Notes: generated by a model from the letters alone, not told the origin. DNA of 33,494 bases from an uncultured Bacteroidota bacterium (GCA_937127285.1 CAKZLV010000042.1:1-33494), one strand, 5' to 3'. Counted from the stretch's first letter, positions 16,394 through 25,725 are shown. Numbers and translations are program-made.

Positions 16394-19228
16394 ATGGGGC
16401 AATTGCTCGCCTCCTTATTTGACCTGCGATCCGGCGAGCGGGAGATGGCTGTGTGGATGGCCCTGTACCATTTCCTGCTGCTGATCACGCTGTACCTGCT
16501 GAAGCCGCTGCGGGACAGCCTCTTTCTGGCCGGGCGAGGACCGGAGGAGCTGCCGCTCGTGTTCATCCTCACCACGGCGGCGGTCGTACCGGTGGCGGTT
16601 CTCCACACCCGGTTTGCGCGTCGGGTCCCGGTGGGTCGTCTCATCGACGGGGGGTCCCTGTTTCTGGCCGTGTCGCTTCTGGGCGTCCACTGGCTGCTGG
16701 GGGCCGAGGGGACCTGGGCGACCTACGTTCTCTACGCCTGGGTGAGCATCTACGGGCTGCTCGTCACCTCGCAGTTCTGGCTCTTTGCCAACACCATCTT
16801 CTCGGCTTCCCAGGCGAAGCGCGTCTTCACGGTCCTGAGCGTCGGGGCCATCCTCGGCGCCGTCTCCGGAGGAGAGATCACCGGACTGCTGGTGGACGAG
16901 GTCGGTCTTCGGCCGTCGCATCTCCTCTACGTGGCGTCTGCGCTGCTGGTCGCCTCCGTCGCCCTCGTGCGCACGATCCGCTACCGGCACCGCCAGCGCA
17001 CCGGCGATCCCGCAGCCGCCCGAGCAGACCCCGACGACGTCCCCGGTGCCGGCGAAATCATCTTCGGCTCCCGCCACATCCAGTACATCGTGGGCGTCAT
17101 CGCGATCACGGTCGTGGCGACGACCTTCATCGACTTTCAGTTCAAGACGGTCGCCGCTCGGGCGTTTGCCAGCGAGGAGGCCCTCACAACCTTCATGGGC
17201 CGGTTCTACGGCCGCGTGAGTCTGGTGGCGCTCGTGGTCCAGTTCTTCCTCGCGCCCCGGCTGATGAAGGTGGTGGGGATTGGCGGGGCGCTCTCCATCC
17301 TGCCCGCCGGCCTGGCCCTCGGGACGGTCGGCATGATCTTGATGCCGGGCCTGGTCGCGGGCGTTCTGCTACGCGGGACGGACCAGGCGCTGAAGCACTC
17401 GATCGACAAGACCGGCCGAGAGCTCCTCTACGTTCCGCTGTCGATCGAGCGGAAAAAGCGGGTGAAGGTCTTCGTCGATCTCTTCGTGGATCAGGGGGCG
17501 CAGGGAATCGGCGGGCTCCTGCTGCTGGGCCTGACGATGGGGATCGGCCTGGATGTGCGGGGCCTCGCGGTGGTGACGGCCGGGCTGCTGGCCGTGTGGG
17601 GGCTGCTTGCCTACCGCGCTCGTCTTTCCTACGTCGACCAGTTTCGGCGCAAGCTCCGTCAGCAAAGCCGGTCGGCCGCCCCTGGGCAGGGCCGGGAGGC
17701 GGAGGACGGAGAGGCGCAGCACCGAGAGAGGACTGCAGACTCGGACGACGCCGCCCTCGAGCACGACCTGGATGAGCTGCTCAAGTCGCTCTGCAGCCAC
17801 AGCGAAACCGAGGCCCTGCGCGCCCTCGAAGAGCTGGAAACGGACGAGCGCATGACCGTCCCCGTCGACGCCCTCCGCTGCCTGCTCGACCATCCCTCCG
17901 CGGCCGTTCGCGCGCAGGCCATCCGCGTATTTCGCGTCCGCGAGGTCAACAACCAGGGCGAAAGCGTAGCGCAGCAGCTCACCGACCCGGACCCCGACGT
18001 CCAACTCGAAGCTGCGCGCTACCTGTACTGCAACGTGACCGACGACCGGCACGAACGGCTGCAGAAGGCGCTTAGCTACGACGACCTGCGCATTCAGGCG
18101 GCCGCCGTCGGGCTCATCGCAGAGGAAGGCGGGCCGCAGGAGTACCGCCTCATCACGGAGAATCTCCTCCGGCGGCTGATGGACGCCGACGGCGAGATCG
18201 GAGAGGACGCCCGCACCCACGTCGCCCGCATCCTCGGGGTCCTGGAGCGCGACTACACGGAGGAACTGCTGCACGCCCTGCTGCACGACCCGTCCCTGCA
18301 GGTTCAGCGCGCGGCCGTCGAGGCCGCCGGAAAAACCGGCAACCGGGCCTTCGTTCCCTTCCTGCTCCGCCGCCTCGGCACCGACGCCACACGCAGCCCG
18401 GCGCAGCGCGCCCTCGTTCGATACGGCCGTCGCGTTCTGGGCACCCTCTACGACCATCTCGTCGACCGATCGGTCGCCCTGGACGTACGACGGAATATTC
18501 CGGCCATTCTGTCCGAACACACCTGTCAGATGGCAGCCACGGTGCTGACGCGCAGCCTGCCGGACGTTCCCGTGCCGGTGCGCCACGCCGTCGCCCGAGC
18601 CCTCAGCCGCCTGCACGCCGACGGCTCCTACCGGTTCGATGAGACGATCATCGAAGAGGCGATCCGCGAGGAGGCCCGGCACTATGCCGCGCTCGGCCAA
18701 ATCCTGCACCTGGTGCGTCGAACCGAGCCGGCGGAGGCGTCGCCGGACGTGCTTCAGTCGTTTCGCGAGGAAAGCCTGGAGCGTATCTTCCGGCTCCTCG
18801 GGCTCCGCTACGATCAGCGGGACATCTACGACGCCTACCTCGGCATCACGAGCGACGACCCGGCCCTGCGCGCCAGTGCCGTCGAGTTCGTCGACAACCT
18901 CGTCGACTACAGCACGAGCAAGTACCTGCTCCCCCTTCTGGACGACGAAACCGGCCGGCAGGCGGTGGCGGAAGGGCGGTCGCTCTTCGACCTGTCCCTT
19001 CGCTCGCGGCAACAGGCCGCCGAGTATCTGGAGGCTGTCGACGACCCCCGCCTCTCCACCGCTGTGTTTGAGGATGCGGCTTCCCCGCCCGAACGCATCC
19101 CGGCCGGCGACGGCTACGCCTCCGCCCCCGCCGCCGGGGTGCTGGACGGCGAGAACGGCGGTCCCGACGCGTCCGCCGATCCGCCGGCGGGTGCCGATGC
19201 CGCAGATGCCTCGCCGCTCTCTCGTTGA
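16394..19228 (+). CDS. ADP/ATP-translocase-like (Npt/TLC) carrier fused to HEAT repeats
   Basis: The product is 944 aa from the ATG at 16394; a TTG six codons earlier (16376) is an alternative. Residues 1-430 are an integral membrane domain of about 11-12 helices. It begins with LLITLYLLKPLRDSLFL, the conserved first-helix motif (Lys37, Arg40, Asp41) of the nucleotide-transporter (NTT/TLC) family, which exchanges ATP for ADP or moves nucleotides. A polar linker (about 425-455) leads to roughly 450 residues of HEAT-type helical repeats, e.g. DPDPDVQLEAARYL and DPSLQVQRAAVEAAGK. The last 50 residues are Pro/Ala/Asp-rich. Such fusions occur in free-living bacteria, where the substrate is unproven. 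It is third in a plus-strand run with a beta-barrel and a kinase-like lipoprotein. Confidence 0.85.
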   Translation: MGQLLASLFDLRSGEREMAVWMALYHFLLLITLYLLKPLRDSLFLAGRGPEELPLVFILTTAAVVPVAVLHTRFARRVPVGRLIDGGSLFLAVSLLGVHWLLGAEGTWATYVLYAWVSIYGLLVTSQFWLFANTIFSASQAKRVFTVLSVGAILGAVSGGEITGLLVDEVGLRPSHLLYVASALLVASVALVRTIRYRHRQRTGDPAAARADPDDVPGAGEIIFGSRHIQYIVGVIAITVVATTFIDFQFKTVAARAFASEEALTTFMGRFYGRVSLVALVVQFFLAPRLMKVVGIGGALSILPAGLALGTVGMILMPGLVAGVLLRGTDQALKHSIDKTGRELLYVPLSIERKKRVKVFVDLFVDQGAQGIGGLLLLGLTMGIGLDVRGLAVVTAGLLAVWGLLAYRARLSYVDQFRRKLRQQSRSAAPGQGREAEDGEAQHRERTADSDDAALEHDLDELLKSLCSHSETEALRALEELETDERMTVPVDALRCLLDHPSAAVRAQAIRVFRVREVNNQGESVAQQLTDPDPDVQLEAARYLYCNVTDDRHERLQKALSYDDLRIQAAAVGLIAEEGGPQEYRLITENLLRRLMDADGEIGEDARTHVARILGVLERDYTEELLHALLHDPSLQVQRAAVEAAGKTGNRAFVPFLLRRLGTDATRSPAQRALVRYGRRVLGTLYDHLVDRSVALDVRRNIPAILSEHTCQMAATVLTRSLPDVPVPVRHAVARALSRLHADGSYRFDETIIEEAIREEARHYAALGQILHLVRRTEPAEASPDVLQSFREESLERIFRLLGLRYDQRDIYDAYLGITSDDPALRASAVEFVDNLVDYSTSKYLLPLLDDETGRQAVAEGRSLFDLSLRSRQQAAEYLEAVDDPRLSTAVFEDAASPPERIPAGDGYASAPAAGVLDGENGGPDASADPPAGADAADASPLSR

Positions 19229-19415
19229 CCGAGAGCCCCCGGGCGCGCCGCCGTCTCGTGGAGACGGCCGGGAACAGCAGGGCCCTGCGATGGGCCCCGT
19301 CAGGGCACCGCAATGGGCGCGGTGATGGGCAGACAGACGCGCGGGGAGAGATGCACGGGGAGGAACGCGCGGGGAGAGATGAGGGATGCACCGGAAAAGC
19401 TCCCTCACGAAGTGC
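19229..19415. other. Convergent gap with hairpin and 28-nt repeat
   Basis: Between the stops of the carrier (+) and pdeM (-). An 8-bp hairpin (19250-19257 with 19261-19268, loop GTG) has no T-run, so it is only a weak terminator candidate. ACGCGCGGGGAGAGATG occurs at 19337 and 19365, a 28-nt period. No gene seen. Confidence 0.45.
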
Positions 19416-20138
19416 TCACGGAGAGACCGCCACCACCTCCCCGTCGGCCACGGCGTAGGCGGCCTCGCCGGTGCGGAGCGCAACGACGTGCCCTCCGGTA
19501 AACTCGCCGAACGCGGGCAGGACGAGGCGATCCCGCCGCCGGTAAAAGCATCGCAAGCGCAGCCGCTCCCCGCCGCGTCCGTCCAGCCTCACGACCGGGT
19601 GCAGATGACCGCACAGCACGAAGCCGCCGGCAGACGACCCCGGTTCGTGGCGATACACAAAGGGGGCGGAGGCAACCGGCGCCTTCCGCTCTGTGATGTG
19701 AAGCCGCTCCGGGGCCGGGCCGGCGCTCCGGTCGTGATTGCCGCGCACGAGCACGACCTCCACCCCCGCGTGCCGGTCGCGCCACGCCTCCAGAGCGTCG
19801 AGCGTTGCGTCGGTCATGCCGGCCGCCGCGTGAAAGAGGTCGCCCAGGATGACGAGGCGATCGGCTCCCGTTTCGGTCAGCGCCGCCGACAGGCGGTCCA
19901 GGTCCGATCGGGTGCTGCCATGGGGCAGGGGAACGGCGCGCGCCCGAAACGCAGCATCCTTCCCGAGGTGCACGTCGGCAGCAAACAGCGTCCCGGCATC
20001 GGGCCACAGAAGCGTTCGGTCGGGCCGGGGACGAAGCGTGACGTCGGCTACGGACAGAGACGGGCCGGGCGGAGAACCGGATGAGCCGGACGCACAGCCG
20101 TCCGGGGCCGGCGGAGGAGGCGAGGAGGAGGCAGCCAA
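19416..20138 (-). CDS. pdeM: Ligase-associated DNA repair endonuclease PdeM (metallophosphoesterase)
   Basis: With the TTG at 20138 as start the product is 240 aa. Metallophosphoesterase motifs are complete: DVHLGK (55-60), GDLFH (99-103), GNHD (133-136) and GHLHP (177-181), which bind two Mn2+ ions. Family members are DNA endonucleases/phosphodiesterases always found beside an Lhr-Core helicase, an ATP-dependent ligase and an MBL exonuclease, as here. The start is odd: no ATG or GTG occurs in frame between the helicase stop and the first motif. The TTG gives a low-complexity Pro/Ser leader; the conserved domain begins at about residue 30. It lies 134 bp after the helicase on the same strand. 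Function firm, start uncertain. Confidence 0.88.
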   Translation of the reverse strand: MAASSSPPPPAPDGCASGSSGSPPGPSLSVADVTLRPRPDRTLLWPDAGTLFAADVHLGKDAAFRARAVPLPHGSTRSDLDRLSAALTETGADRLVILGDLFHAAAGMTDATLDALEAWRDRHAGVEVVLVRGNHDRSAGPAPERLHITERKAPVASAPFVYRHEPGSSAGGFVLCGHLHPVVRLDGRGGERLRLRCFYRRRDRLVLPAFGEFTGGHVVALRTGEAAYAVADGEVVAVSP

Positions 20139-20272
20139 CGGTGGGGGACGGTCGAAGGAGCAGGGCGGCGGAAGCGGCCGGGGGGCCGGAGGAGGACGAG
20201 GATGGGCAGGCAGCAGGATCGGCGGACGAGAGGGCCAGCGGAGCCGTTCGGGCGGGACCGCTCGAAGCCCGG

Positions 20273-22813
20273 CTATCCGGCGGCAGCCTCCAGGTCCTCC
20301 TGCATCCGTCGGACCCGCCGGGCGAGGGACTCGGAGCTGAGGCCCTGCCGCAGCCGGTCGACGTAGATCGGGAACGCGAGCGGCGTCAGCCGGGGCGCGT
20401 CGATGACGTGGAGGGTTGAGGCCTGAACCCGCTCCAGGGCGTCCCGGAGCCGGTCTTCCTCCAGCTGTCGGTCTCGCACCTCCTGCTTGGCCTGCCGGCG
20501 AAGCGGATGGTCGGGCTCGTACGCCTCCAGGACGTCGTAGATCAGTCCGGCAGAGGCCTGGATCTCGCGGAGCGACTTCGGGTCGCCGGGGTAGCCGGTA
20601 AAGATCAGCCCCGCCACCCGGGCGATCTCCCGAAAGCGCCGCCGCGCCATCTCGGTTTCGTTCATGCTTTCTTCGATCTCGGCCGACAGGTTGCCGGTCG
20701 CGAAGAGGCCGTTGGCGAGCGCTTCGTTCAGCGGAATCGGGTCCGGCGAAAGCAGTTCGAAGCCGTAGTCGTTGTAGGACATCGTGAAACTGATCGGCGT
20801 CCGCTCCGCCATCCGGTAGGCGAGGAGAGAGGCGAGCCCCTGATGCACGGGCCGACCGGCGAACGGATAGCAGAACACGTGATACCCGTCGTCGGTCCGC
20901 GTGCGTTCGACGAGAAAGTCCTTGTGCGTGGGAATCATCGACCACTCGGCCTGCAGCTCCAGCACGGGACGTAGCTGCTGCATCTCCGGACCGTCGAACT
21001 TCTCGTTGGCCGCCTGCACGAGCCGGCGCCGGATCCCGTCCGACAGCTGATTGGAAAGCGGAAGCCGCCCGCCGAGCCAGCGGGGCACGACGCCGTCGGT
21101 GTCTCCGCCCTTCTTCACGACGGCCTCCATGTCGTCGAGCCGGAGGAACGTGAGGGTCTTCCCGGCAAACTGAAAGGTATCGCCGCGGTCGAGCCGGCTG
21201 ATGAACGACTCCTCGATCTGACCGAGCGTGTAGCCGTTCTTGTAGACCACCTCGACACTCGAATCGCTGACAATCGTGCCGATCATCATGCGGTGCCGGC
21301 GGGCGAGCTCGTCGCTCGTGCCCACGTAGAGCCCTTCATAGGCCTCGAGGTCCCCGTCGTAGGGCGCGATGCGCTGATAGTCTTCGTAGGCGCGGAGGGA
21401 CTCGCCGCCGGTTTCTGCAAACCGAACCGCCCAGTCGAACGCCTCGCGGGAAAGATTGCGGTAGGCAAACGTGGAGCGGACCTCCTCGAAGAGGTCGTCC
21501 GGTCGAAATCCCGTCCCGATGGCGACGGTGACGACGTGCTGCACGAGCAGGTCGAGGGGCTGCTCGACGGGGGCGCGGGCCTCGATGTCTTCGGCATCGG
21601 CGGCGTCGCGGGCGGCGGCGTACTCGACGAGCTGCAGCGTGTGACTCGGAACGCCCGTTACGCGGCTCGGCGCACCGGGCTGGTGGCCGCTCCGCCCGGC
21701 GCGCTGCAGGAGCCGGGCGACGCCCTTCGGGCTCCCGACCTGAAAGACGCGCTCGACGGGGGAGAAGTCGACGCCGAGATCGAGGGTGGAGGTGCTGACG
21801 ACGCAGCGCAGGTCCCCATTGGCCAGGCTTCGCTCCACGAACGTTCGCTGCTGCCGGCTGAGGGAGCCGTAGTGCAGGGCGATGCGTCCGGCCCAGTCGG
21901 GACGAGCATCCAAGAGCGCCCGGTACCACTGCTCCGCCTGCGAGCGGGTGTTCGTGAACACGAGGGCGCTGCCGGCCTCGTCCAGTTCGCGGGCCACCGG
22001 CTCCAGCATCTGCAGGCCCAGGTTGCCGGCCCAGGGGAAGCGGTGGACGTCGTCGGGCAGCAGGGCGTCGACGAAGATCTCTTTGTCGATGTCGGCAGAC
22101 ACGAGGCGTCCCGCATCGGCCTCCGGTCCGAGAAGCACATCGCGGGCCTCCGTCAGATTGCCGATGGTGGCCGAGAGGCCCCACGTCTGCATCGTTGGAT
22201 TCCAGCGACGCAGCCGGGCGAGGCCGAGTTCGGTCTGCACCCCGCGCTTCGAGCCCATCAGCTCGTGCCATTCGTCCACGACCGCGAGCCGGACGGTCTG
22301 CAGGTGCCGGCGGCTGTCGGGATACGAGAGCAGGATCGACAGGCTTTCCGGCGTGGTAACCAGCGCCGTCGGGGGATCCGTGAGCTGGCCTTTTTTCTTC
22401 GAATACGACGTATCGCCGGTGCGGCCCTCCACGCGCCAGGGAAGATCGAGGTCGCGGACGGTTCCCTGCAGGGCCTGCACGGTGTCGTTGGAAAGCGCAC
22501 GCATGGGCGTGATCCAGACGACCGACAGGGGCGCGGGGGACTCCCCATCTGCGGATGGCTCGGCGTCGCGCCCGTCGCAGCGGCTCATCCAGCGAAGCAC
22601 GGCGGCGAACCAGACGGCGAGCGTTTTGCCCGTCCCCGTGGGCGCGTTCACCAGTCCGCTCTCGCCGCGGCGGTAGGCTTCCCACACGTGCTCCTGGTAC
22701 GGAAACGGCGTCCAGCCGCGCTCCTCGAACCAGGCATCGATGCAGGACCGCGCCGCCGCCCAGGCGTCCGGGTCGGGGGGCAGGGCGTCAAACCGGTCGG
22801 CGGACGCACTCAT
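20273..22813 (-). CDS. Ligase-associated DEXH helicase (Lhr-Core type)
   Basis: The product is 846 aa from the ATG at 22813. That ATG overlaps the ligase stop (ATGA, 4 bp), which fixes the start and indicates translational coupling. Superfamily 2 motifs: Q-motif region FPYQEHVWEAY, Walker A APTGTGKT (57-64), DEWH (180-183), SATIG (214-218), then TSTLDLGVDF and the arginine-finger motif QRAGRSGHQ. The C-terminal half holds the winged-helix and Lhr-specific domains. Lhr-Core proteins are 3'-to-5' ssDNA translocases that unwind RNA:DNA and DNA duplexes. The gene belongs to the four-gene repair cluster with ligase, exonuclease and PdeM. Confidence 0.95.
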   Translation of the reverse strand: MSASADRFDALPPDPDAWAAARSCIDAWFEERGWTPFPYQEHVWEAYRRGESGLVNAPTGTGKTLAVWFAAVLRWMSRCDGRDAEPSADGESPAPLSVVWITPMRALSNDTVQALQGTVRDLDLPWRVEGRTGDTSYSKKKGQLTDPPTALVTTPESLSILLSYPDSRRHLQTVRLAVVDEWHELMGSKRGVQTELGLARLRRWNPTMQTWGLSATIGNLTEARDVLLGPEADAGRLVSADIDKEIFVDALLPDDVHRFPWAGNLGLQMLEPVARELDEAGSALVFTNTRSQAEQWYRALLDARPDWAGRIALHYGSLSRQQRTFVERSLANGDLRCVVSTSTLDLGVDFSPVERVFQVGSPKGVARLLQRAGRSGHQPGAPSRVTGVPSHTLQLVEYAAARDAADAEDIEARAPVEQPLDLLVQHVVTVAIGTGFRPDDLFEEVRSTFAYRNLSREAFDWAVRFAETGGESLRAYEDYQRIAPYDGDLEAYEGLYVGTSDELARRHRMMIGTIVSDSSVEVVYKNGYTLGQIEESFISRLDRGDTFQFAGKTLTFLRLDDMEAVVKKGGDTDGVVPRWLGGRLPLSNQLSDGIRRRLVQAANEKFDGPEMQQLRPVLELQAEWSMIPTHKDFLVERTRTDDGYHVFCYPFAGRPVHQGLASLLAYRMAERTPISFTMSYNDYGFELLSPDPIPLNEALANGLFATGNLSAEIEESMNETEMARRRFREIARVAGLIFTGYPGDPKSLREIQASAGLIYDVLEAYEPDHPLRRQAKQEVRDRQLEEDRLRDALERVQASTLHVIDAPRLTPLAFPIYVDRLRQGLSSESLARRVRRMQEDLEAAAG

Positions 22814-24429
22814 TCCTCGTCGGCTACGTGGTCGGGAAGGTCGGGGAGGAGGGCCTGCAGGTCGTCGAGGCGGTCGGCGTCGTTCGGCGCGAGGTCCTTG
22901 CGCCAGCGCTTGATGCGCGGAAAGCGGGTGGCGACGCCGCATTTGTGCCGGTTCGAGCGGCGCACGCCTTCGAAGGCGATCTCGAACACGTGCTCCGGCT
23001 CTACGGAGCGGACGGGCCCGAACCGCTCGACCGTGTGCCGTCGAATCCAGTTGTCGAGCTCCTGAAACTGCTCGTCGGTCAGGCCGGAGTAGGCCTTTGC
23101 GAAGATGACGAGCTCCTCGTCGTCCCAGAGGGCGAACGAGAGATCCGTGTGGAGGGTCGATCGGCGCCCGGAGCCGCGCTGTGCGTAGATGAGAACACCG
23201 TCCAGCGTAAACGGCTCAACCTTCCACTTCCACCAGTTTCCTTTGGGACGGCCGACCGCGTATGTCTTGTCTTTCCGCTTCAGCATGAGGCCTTCCGTTT
23301 TGTGATCCCGGCTGTCGGCCCGAATGTCGGCCAGGTCGTTCCAACTTCGGAAGGTAAACGGCTCCGTCAGACGCAGGTGCGGGCCGAGTGCTTCGGTGGC
23401 GAAGAGGTCCTCCAGTTCCGACCGACGGGTGGAGAGGGGCTCGGGCCGGAGGTCGCTGCCGTGGCGTTCCAGCAGGTCGAACGCCATAAACGAGATGGGG
23501 ACCTGTTCCTGCAGGTCGGTGGGGAGGGTTTCTCGGCCGATCCGCTTCTGCAGCATGCCGAACGGCAGGACCTCGCCCTCCTTCCAGCCGAGGAGTTCGC
23601 CGTCCAGCACCGTCCCGTCGGGAAGAGAGCCGGCGGCCTCCGCCACTTCCGGATAGCGGTCGGTGATGATTTCCTCGCCGCGGGACCAGATGAAGGTCTC
23701 GCCGCCCCGGCGGATAATCTGCGATCGGATGCCGTCCCACTTCCACTCGGCCTGATACGCGTCCGGCTCGTCGAGTTCGGCGGAGGGATCCTCGTCGATT
23801 GCGTGGGCGAGGAGGAAGGGATAGGGCCGGCTGCGGTCCGCGTCGGTCGTATCCTCGGAAACCAGTTGCTCGAAAAAGGTGGCGCTCGGACTCCAGTCGC
23901 CCATCATGCGGGCAGTCAGTACGTCTCGGTCGATCCCGCAGTGGGCTTCAAGGCCGCGCACGGTGAGGCCCTGCGAGACCCCGACGCGGAGGCCGCTGGT
24001 GACGAGCTTATTCAACACGAACCGTTCCCACCGGCCCAGCTCGGCCCAAATGTCGGTGACGGCCTCTCGTTTTTCCTCGTCGTCCAGCGGCCGCAGGGGC
24101 AGAAGGCGCTCCTCGACCCAGTACTGCAGACTGCGGTCCGCCTCTCCGCCGTTGGTCGGCAGAAGCAGGGTGATCGTTTCGGCCGTGTCGCCGACGGTCG
24201 TGTACGCTTCTTCGAGGAGCCAGTCCGGAATGCCCGCGACGTCGGCCGCCCAGCCTCGCATCTTCGTCGAGCTCAAGAGTCGCTTCGGGCGCTCGCCGCT
24301 CAGGAAGTAGACCGCCCAGGCCGCATCACCGGGGTCCGCCGCATCGAAGTAGTCGGCCATCGCTTCGATCTTGGCGTTGCGGCTGGTCGTCCGGTCCAGG
24401 CGCCGGTAGAGGTTGGCGAAGTCTTGCAT
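22810..24429 (-). CDS. ATP-dependent DNA ligase (ligase-associated repair cluster)
   Basis: The product is 539 aa. Residues 1-200 are the helical DNA-binding domain. The nucleotidyltransferase domain has motif I EWKWDGIR with AMP-accepting Lys230, LDGELL (275-280), EGLMLKR and the motif V stretch NWWKWKVEP. The OB domain follows. It seals nicks using ATP, alongside the NAD-dependent replicative ligase expected elsewhere. It starts 49 bp after the exonuclease stop and overlaps the helicase start by 4 bp. Confidence 0.95.
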   Translation of the reverse strand: MQDFANLYRRLDRTTSRNAKIEAMADYFDAADPGDAAWAVYFLSGERPKRLLSSTKMRGWAADVAGIPDWLLEEAYTTVGDTAETITLLLPTNGGEADRSLQYWVEERLLPLRPLDDEEKREAVTDIWAELGRWERFVLNKLVTSGLRVGVSQGLTVRGLEAHCGIDRDVLTARMMGDWSPSATFFEQLVSEDTTDADRSRPYPFLLAHAIDEDPSAELDEPDAYQAEWKWDGIRSQIIRRGGETFIWSRGEEIITDRYPEVAEAAGSLPDGTVLDGELLGWKEGEVLPFGMLQKRIGRETLPTDLQEQVPISFMAFDLLERHGSDLRPEPLSTRRSELEDLFATEALGPHLRLTEPFTFRSWNDLADIRADSRDHKTEGLMLKRKDKTYAVGRPKGNWWKWKVEPFTLDGVLIYAQRGSGRRSTLHTDLSFALWDDEELVIFAKAYSGLTDEQFQELDNWIRRHTVERFGPVRSVEPEHVFEIAFEGVRRSNRHKCGVATRFPRIKRWRKDLAPNDADRLDDLQALLPDLPDHVADEE

Positions 24430-24478
24430 GGGCGAGGAGAAGAGGCAGAGAGGCAGCGCGAACGGAGAGGGGGCGGCA

Positions 24479-25531
24479 TCAGCCGGACGATCCGCCGTCT
24501 GAATCGTCCTCTGAATCGTCGTCTGCGTCCTCCGACTCGTCCATCGCCGAACGCAGCGCGAGCGGGTGGGCGTCGATCCCGTTCTCCTGCAGCCAGCGGG
24601 CGAAGGTGTCGTTGTTGCCGTGCGTCACGTAGACGGTCTCGGCCCCGCTGTCCCGGATCACGTCGTTGAGATGCGGCCAATCGGCGTGATCGGACAGGAC
24701 GAAGCCGCGGTCGAGGGACCGGCGGCGCTTGTTGCCGCGAATGCGCATCCAGCCGGACGCGAAGCCGGTGGAAACCGGATCGAAGCGCTGCATCCATCGC
24801 GACCCGCCGGCGTGGGAGGGCGCGACGACGAGGGCCTTGCTCCAGTCGTCCGGGGCGTTCTCGTCGGAGACGTAGGTGGTTGCGGGAAGGTCGACGCCGT
24901 CCTGCCGGTACGTTTCGGTCATTTTCTCGACGGCCCCGTGCGTGTAGATCGGACCGATGGATGCGTCAACCCCGGCGAGAAGGCGCTGCGCCTTCCCGAA
25001 CGAGTAGCCGAAGAGCACGGACGTGAGCCCTTCCTCCCGGTTCTTCCGCCACCACCGGTTGATCTGGTCGAAGACGGCGTCGGGGTCCGGCCAGCGGTAA
25101 ATAGGCAGGCCGAACGTGCACTCCGTGATGAGAACATCGCAGGGAACGAGCTCGAACGGCGTGCAGGTTGGGTCTGGGGTAACCTTGAAGTCCCCGGTCA
25201 CCACCCAGACCTCTCCGTCGTATTCCAGACGAACCTGCGCGGAGCCGCGGACGTGGCCGGCCGGATGGAAGGAGAGACGCACCCCGTTCAGATCGATCTC
25301 TTCGCCGTAGGGAAGGGTGTCGATTACGGCGCCCTCGTTCATGCGGTGGCGCAGGACGCTCTCACCTTCGGCGCTCGTCAGGTACGCACCGGATCCGCGC
25401 CGGGCGTGATCGCCGTGGGCATGGGTCACGACGGCCCGGTCCACGGGCGTATTCGGATCGACAAAGAAATCGCCGGCCTCGCAATAGAGTCCGGCGTCCG
25501 TCGATGTCAGAAGGCCGTTCGGTTCGGGCAC
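24479..25531 (-). CDS. Ligase-associated DNA repair exonuclease (MBL fold)
   Basis: The product is 350 aa. A metallo-beta-lactamase/beta-CASP-like protein with HAHGDH (37-42: His37, His39, Asp41, His42), then HPAGHVRGS, TGDF and SDHADW in order. It resembles mRNA 3'-end processing nucleases but belongs to the class found with ATP-dependent ligases and named as a DNA damage exonuclease. The last 20 residues are almost entirely Asp, Glu, Ser and Gly, typical of halophile tails. It is the first gene of the cluster and diverges from a UvrD-like helicase. Confidence 0.92.
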   Translation of the reverse strand: MPEPNGLLTSTDAGLYCEAGDFFVDPNTPVDRAVVTHAHGDHARRGSGAYLTSAEGESVLRHRMNEGAVIDTLPYGEEIDLNGVRLSFHPAGHVRGSAQVRLEYDGEVWVVTGDFKVTPDPTCTPFELVPCDVLITECTFGLPIYRWPDPDAVFDQINRWWRKNREEGLTSVLFGYSFGKAQRLLAGVDASIGPIYTHGAVEKMTETYRQDGVDLPATTYVSDENAPDDWSKALVVAPSHAGGSRWMQRFDPVSTGFASGWMRIRGNKRRRSLDRGFVLSDHADWPHLNDVIRDSGAETVYVTHGNNDTFARWLQENGIDAHPLALRSAMDESEDADDDSEDDSDGGSSG

Positions 25532-25725
25532 GGGCAGGAAGGGCTCAGTGATCGAATCCGTACCCGTTCACGCGTCCCGCGAAAACAGGTTGTATCCTCT
25601 CTGTAACCTTCCGGCCGGGGATCCTCTGTTGTCGTGGTTCTTACGAGTTTCGGCGGGCGATCCGGTCGCCGCTCGTCGCGTCTCGCCTTTCGTCGTGTTC
25701 TTCGGTTCGGTTCTTCTTGTCTCGC
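25532..25725. promoter_or_regulatory. Divergent promoter region between repair genes
   Basis: The 194-bp gap must drive both the exonuclease cluster (minus) and the UvrD-like gene (plus). An interrupted inverted repeat AGGTT-N13-AACCT lies at 25587-25609 and could be an operator, but it does not match a LexA box I know. No tandem repeat is present here, unlike most gaps in the window. Confidence 0.35.

Noticed and set aside
25587..25609. LexA/SOS box between the repair genes.
   Set aside because: AGGTT-N13-AACCT has only 5-bp arms and does not fit a known LexA consensus; kept only as a weak operator candidate.
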